Shown here one piece after another: positions 26,801-29,651 of a stretch of DNA of 29,651 nucleotides. The stretch comes from an uncultured Eubacterium sp. GTDB lineage: Bacteria > Bacillota > Clostridia > Lachnospirales > Lachnospiraceae. The stretch spans positions 1-29,651 of the forward strand of contig URYE01000028.1 in assembly GCA_900551945.1 (NCBI GenBank). The letters run 5' to 3'. The notes below the pieces were generated by a model. The model worked only from the letters and a program-made list of their open reading frames with translations. It made no database searches and was not told where the DNA came from. Made by a program: the position numbers and the translations under genes. Each line of letters starts with the position of its first letter. The first letter of the stretch is position 1.

Positions 26801-27403
26801 ATGGAAATTTTATACAAAGTACATAACAACTTATATGTTAATATGACTAATAAATGTCCTTATTCATGTACATTTTGTCTTAGACAGACAATGGATAGAA
26901 TAGGTGAGTCAGACAGATTGTGGCTTGAAAGAGAGCCATCTGTTGAAGAAGTCTGTCAAGAATTTGACAAATTCAACATGAACGAATTTGAAGAAGTAGT
27001 ATTTTGTGGTTTTGGTGAACCGACAGAAAGATTTGACGACCTTATAAAAGTTGCAAAGTTTGTAAAGGAAAAGTTTAATAAAAAGACTCGTATTAATACA
27101 AATGGTGTTGGTAGTCTTATTAATAAAAGGGATATTACACCAGAGATGGAGGGACTTATAGATACTATTTCAATAAGTCTTAACAATCCGCACAAAGACG
27201 AATATCTTGCACTTGTAAGAAGTAAGTTCGGTGAACAGTCTTTTGATGAAATGCTTGACTTTGCAAAGAAGTGTACAAAGTACATTCCTAACGTAGTGCT
27301 TACAACGGTTGATACTACTATTTCACATGAGGAAGAAGAAGAATGTAGAAAGATATGTGAAAGCATAGGAGCAACTTATAGAATACGTCCGTGGGAAGAA
27401 TAA
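26801..27403 (+). CDS. radical SAM protein, TatD family-associated type
   Basis: A 200-residue short radical SAM protein. The cluster motif CPYSCTFC (CX3CX2C, about 19-26) binds a 4Fe-4S cluster that cleaves S-adenosylmethionine. FCGFGEPTERFDDL supplies the SAM-binding GE motif, and RINTNGVG and TISISLNN are strands of the partial barrel. It ends in RIRPWEE. The length and the N-terminal NNLYVNMTNKCPYSCTFCLR match the family that usually sits beside or is fused to TatD nucleases. No tatD is visible here. The true reaction is unknown. AGAAGGAG precedes the start. Repeat copy 3 begins 57 bases after the stop. Confidence 0.8.
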   Translation: MEILYKVHNNLYVNMTNKCPYSCTFCLRQTMDRIGESDRLWLEREPSVEEVCQEFDKFNMNEFEEVVFCGFGEPTERFDDLIKVAKFVKEKFNKKTRINTNGVGSLINKRDITPEMEGLIDTISISLNNPHKDEYLALVRSKFGEQSFDEMLDFAKKCTKYIPNVVLTTVDTTISHEEEEECRKICESIGATYRIRPWEE

Positions 27404-27459
27404 AAGGGGACTTTTTGTATTTTGTAAGATAGGATATGTTGTGAAGGATAGCAGGATTA

Positions 27460-27588
27460 GATAAAACATTCACACACCAGTGAAAGTACAATTAGCTATA
27501 TTTGTATGCCCACATCGAACAAGAGTGTTAGCTGTTGTCATACAAATCTATCAAATTGTTCTTTAAATGGTGTATTCATTGTTTTATC
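27460..27588 (+). repeat. structured dispersed repeat, copy 3
   Basis: The outer stem is GATAAAACA/TGTTTTATC (27460-27468/27580-27588), 9 bp perfect. The inner arms are 27488-27508/27539-27559 with three mismatches that cannot wobble on either strand. The apical hairpin CGAACA/TGTTAG has one mismatch, and that change makes a TAG in the frame that is open in copies 1, 2 and 4. It keeps CACACACCAGTGAAAGTACA and GTTCTTTAAATGGTGTATT. It looks the most decayed copy. It lies downstream of the radical SAM gene. Confidence 0.82.
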
Positions 27589-27867
27589 AAATAACGCACT
27601 CTCTTGTTGATTTGTTGATTAGGGCAAAATACTGGGTTAGATATTATGGGGGAGATGGGTTAATGAAAAATAGCTTATTTGTTGATTAGAGTAAAATGCT
27701 CATGTTAATATGGGTGATTAGTTAATAGATAGTATGGAGATAGTTTTTTGTTTAAGGCTAAATGATTATGGTGTGTTTTGGAATACTGATATTAATTGTG
27801 GGGTTATTGGATATGGTAAAAGATTGGTGGCTTTTTGACAAAATATTATGATTTAGAGAGAAGAATA
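27589..27867. other. gene-free stretch with an imperfect 67-base direct repeat
   Basis: TTTGTTGATTAG followed by RGYAAAATRCT begins at 27611 and again at 27678. The two units diverge after the first 25 or so bases. A related piece, GGGC-AAAATACTG, also follows repeat copy 1 (about 2025-2039). No reading frame of note is present. Confidence 0.4.
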
Positions 27868-27897
27868 TTGACAGTTATAGTGTATACAAGGTATTAT
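27868..27897 (+). promoter_or_regulatory. promoter of the substrate-binding lipoprotein gene
   Basis: A perfect TTGACA (27868-27873), an 18-base spacer and TATTAT (27892-27897). The leader is about 90 bases. It contains an eight-codon frame, MLWCDGIA, at 27910-27936 behind AAAGGG, which may or may not be translated. Confidence 0.65.
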
Positions 27898-27991
27898 AAA
27901 GGGCGCATTATGTTGTGGTGTGACGGTATTGCTTAGTTGTGATGTGGTTACAATGTGGCTTTTGCGATTTGGTTTGAAAGGAGAAATGAAA

Positions 27992-29032
27992 ATGAATTTA
28001 TTTAAGAAACTTACAGCGATAAGTACTGCTGTATTGCTTGGCGTTACTGCGCTTGCAGGGTGTGGGGGTGCTAGTAATAGTGCTTCTACTGAACAGAGTA
28101 GTACGACGCAAATGACTACTTCGGTTGAATATGTTAAGCAGGATATTGAGGTTGCGGCACTTAAAGGGCCTACAGCTATCGGTATGGTTAAGATTATGGA
28201 TAATGCTAAAAATGGTGTAGCTGAAAATAATTATAATTTCCATATTGAAGCTACGGCTGACGCATTTACAGCACAGCTTATTAAAGGTGATATTCAGCTT
28301 GCAGCACTTCCATGTAATGCGGCAGCTACTCTTTATAATAAGAGCAATGGTAAAATTCAAGTACTTGGTATTAATACATTAGGTGTACTTTATGTGCTTG
28401 ACACTGGTAATTCCATTCAGAACGTGGAAGACCTTAAGGGTAAGACTATTTATACAACTGGTAAGGGTACAACACCTGAGTATACTTTAAGACATCTTCT
28501 TAAATCAGCAGGAATTGACCCTGATAATGATGTTAATATAGAATTTAAGTCAGAAGCTTCTGAAGTTGCGGCTGTTATTTCACAAAGTAGTGAAGAAGTA
28601 ATTGCTATGCTTCCACAGCCTTATGTTACAACTGTTATGGCTAACAATGAAAATGTAAGAATAGCACTTGATGTTACTAAGGAATGGGAAAAGCTTTCTG
28701 GTAGTGATAGTACAGTTGTTACTGGCGTTGTAGTAGTTAATACAGAATATTATAAAAATAATAAAGAAGCAGTTGACAAGTTTGTGCAAGAATATAAAAA
28801 TTCTGTAGAGTATGTTAATAATAATGTAGATAGTGCTGCACAGCTTGTAGAAGATTTTGATATATTTAAGGCAGCAATAGCTAAAAAAGCAATACCTAAT
28901 TGTAACATTACATTTATTAATGGAAATGAAATGAAGACTAATATTAACAACTATCTTAAGGTATTGTATGATGAAAATGAAGCATCTGTTGGTGGAAAAC
29001 TTCCAGAAGATGACTTTTATGCAGGCTTATAA
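27992..29032 (+). CDS. ABC transporter substrate-binding lipoprotein (NMT1/TauA-like)
   Basis: A 346-residue exported lipoprotein. It has the signal peptide MNLFKKLTAISTAVLLGVTA with lipobox LAGC (21-24), cleaved before C24, then a Ser/Thr/Gln linker. The body is a periplasmic-binding-protein fold of the NMT1/SsuA/TauA group (VAALKGPTAIGMVKIMD, GDIQLAALPCNAAATLYN, DLKGKTIYTTGKGTTPEYTLRHLL, then EVIAMLPQPYVTTVM). Relatives bind nitrate, sulfonates or thiamine precursors; the ligand here is unknown. The ATG at 27992 was chosen because AAAGGAG lies eight bases upstream; the one at 27986 is too close. The permease and ATPase that normally follow are missing, and a strong terminator comes next. 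Confidence 0.88.
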   Translation: MNLFKKLTAISTAVLLGVTALAGCGGASNSASTEQSSTTQMTTSVEYVKQDIEVAALKGPTAIGMVKIMDNAKNGVAENNYNFHIEATADAFTAQLIKGDIQLAALPCNAAATLYNKSNGKIQVLGINTLGVLYVLDTGNSIQNVEDLKGKTIYTTGKGTTPEYTLRHLLKSAGIDPDNDVNIEFKSEASEVAAVISQSSEEVIAMLPQPYVTTVMANNENVRIALDVTKEWEKLSGSDSTVVTGVVVVNTEYYKNNKEAVDKFVQEYKNSVEYVNNNVDSAAQLVEDFDIFKAAIAKKAIPNCNITFINGNEMKTNINNYLKVLYDENEASVGGKLPEDDFYAGL

Positions 29033-29074
29033 AAATTTTAAATATTTGTTGATATAATGCAACATTTTTTAAGG

Positions 29075-29121
29075 ATAATTCGTATTATTAGTAGAAGCTG
29101 ATAATACGAATTATTTTTTTA
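29075..29121 (+). terminator. strong Rho-independent terminator
   Basis: ATAATTCGTATTAT (29075-29088) pairs perfectly with ATAATACGAATTAT (29101-29114), followed by TTTTTT. It closes the substrate-binding protein gene as a single-gene unit. Confidence 0.92.
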
Positions 29122-29229
29122 TGTCAACAACGAGCCGAAGTCTGTGCTTGTATGTGAAGTTGAAAAACTCGCAAAGTGTATTCGTATAGGTGTATGTTGT
29201 GATTAGATTTTGTTGGGAGGATAGACAGC

Positions 29230-29421
29230 GTGGCGTGGCAGTATTCAAAAGAAGAATTTGAAAAGGTGGTAAGAACTTATGGCGATGATGTTTTTAGACT
29301 AGCTTATACAAGGGGTGGAAATGCTGACCATGCCAAAGACATTTATCAAAGTGTGTTTTTAAAATTATATACAAGTTCAAATCAGTTTGAAACGGGAGAA
29401 CATATTAAGGCTTGGTGGTGA
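29230..29421 (+). pseudogene. ECF sigma factor, N-terminal fragment
   Basis: From a GTG with GGGAGG ten bases upstream, 63 residues match region 2 of an ECF sigma-70 factor: FEKVVRTYGDDVFRLAYTR, then DHAKDIYQSVFLKLY, then GEHIKAWW. It stops where intact members continue with a conserved LIRVTIN-like helix. Region 4, which binds the -35 element, is missing, so it cannot work as a sigma factor. The same frame stays open after the stop and codes for unrelated sequence, which suggests that a deletion joined the start of this gene to the end of a neighbour. Confidence 0.8.
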
Positions 29422-29651
29422 ATATGTTTAAAGATGATTATAAAGACAGGTGAAATTGTTTGTGTTGTAAAAAAGGCTGATTATAACAATAATTATGCTT
29501 CCAATATGAAAGCTTACGGCGGAGTAGAGTTTTTTACAATGCAGAATTATAAAACGAACACAGATACGAATGGATATATTTATGAAAGTACAGGTTTATA
29601 TTTGTATGCCATTATCGAACAGGGGTGTTCGCTATTGTCATACAAATATAG
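29422..29651 (+). pseudogene. C-terminal fragment of an unrecognised protein, running off the window
   Basis: Directly after the sigma fragment's stop, the same frame reads KTGEIVCVVKKADYNNNYAS and later GGVEFFTMQNYKTNTDTNGY. It then passes into repeat copy 4 (LYAIIEQGCSLLSYK) and leaves the window open. An ATG lies at 29434, with no good ribosome binding site. I do not recognise the protein. Its place after a sigma gene suggests the tail of an anti-sigma or regulated membrane protein, which is a guess. Confidence 0.4.
29583..29651 (+). repeat. structured dispersed repeat, copy 4 (partial, cut by window end)
   Basis: TGAAAGTAC (29583-29591) begins the match. The inner arm ends GTATG at 29608. 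Apical CGAACA-GGGG-TGTTCG follows, and the 3' arm starts CATACAAATATA at 29639. A related TATAAAACGAACACA lies at about 29549-29563 but is separated from the rest by about 20 unrelated bases, so the 5' end is rearranged or the similarity is chance. The 3' half is beyond the window. Confidence 0.75.

Overview
The window is chromosomal DNA of a low-GC Gram-positive anaerobe, most likely a clostridium of the family Lachnospiraceae. The evidence is strong AT richness, AGGAGG-type ribosome binding sites, an hrcA-grpE-dnaK-dnaJ cluster behind a perfect CIRCE operator, a Firmicutes CpsB/C/D tyrosine phosphatase/kinase set, a TatD-associated radical SAM protein and an M16C protease. The genus assignment is open. 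No tRNA, rRNA, CRISPR array, prophage or complete insertion sequence was seen.

Layout. 1-304: fossil of a urease operon (3' end of the beta subunit gene and the first codons of ureC), cut off on both sides. 616-1815: membrane-anchored metallophosphoesterase. 2241-7842: a sensing/transport module of response regulator, histidine kinase, ABC ATPase and FtsX-type permease, split after the kinase by a 222-bp multi-branched inverted-repeat element (4147-4368). A direct repeat that looks like the regulator's operator lies in front of the ATPase gene. 8240-9550: ThiE fused to a HAD phosphatase. 9566-10390 (minus): a protein with two AP2 domains around a degenerate HNH-like core. 10618-12105: thrC. 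12262-15419: cpsB-cpsC-cpsD plus a membrane-anchored Ig-like protein, with no glycosyltransferases beside them. 15623-20648: heat-shock cluster hrcA-grpE-dnaK-dnaJ. 20933-23896: M16C zinc protease. 24061-26674: era, recO and pyridoxamine kinase. 26801-27403: radical SAM protein. 27992-29032: orphan substrate-binding lipoprotein. 29230-29651: truncated ECF sigma factor joined to the tail of another protein.

The most unusual content is non-coding. A structured repeat of about 130 bp occurs four times in one orientation (1861-1996, 7851-8010, 27460-27588, and 29583 to the window end). Three copies sit just after a gene's stop codon. Each folds into a long hairpin with a conserved inner stem, a conserved apical hairpin and a copy-specific outer stem. 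A second, unrelated element at 4147-4368 also follows a stop codon. A third observation is an identical nonamer (GTATACGAG) in the loop of predicted 5' UTR hairpins ahead of two unrelated genes.

How the genes work together. The two-component system probably senses an envelope stress or peptide and switches on its ABC exporter. CpsC and CpsD with phosphatase CpsB form a tyrosine phosphorylation switch for surface polysaccharide made elsewhere. HrcA represses the DnaK/GrpE/DnaJ chaperone machine through CIRCE. Era and RecO form the usual housekeeping pair for ribosome assembly and DNA repair. Both ends of the window show deletion scars.
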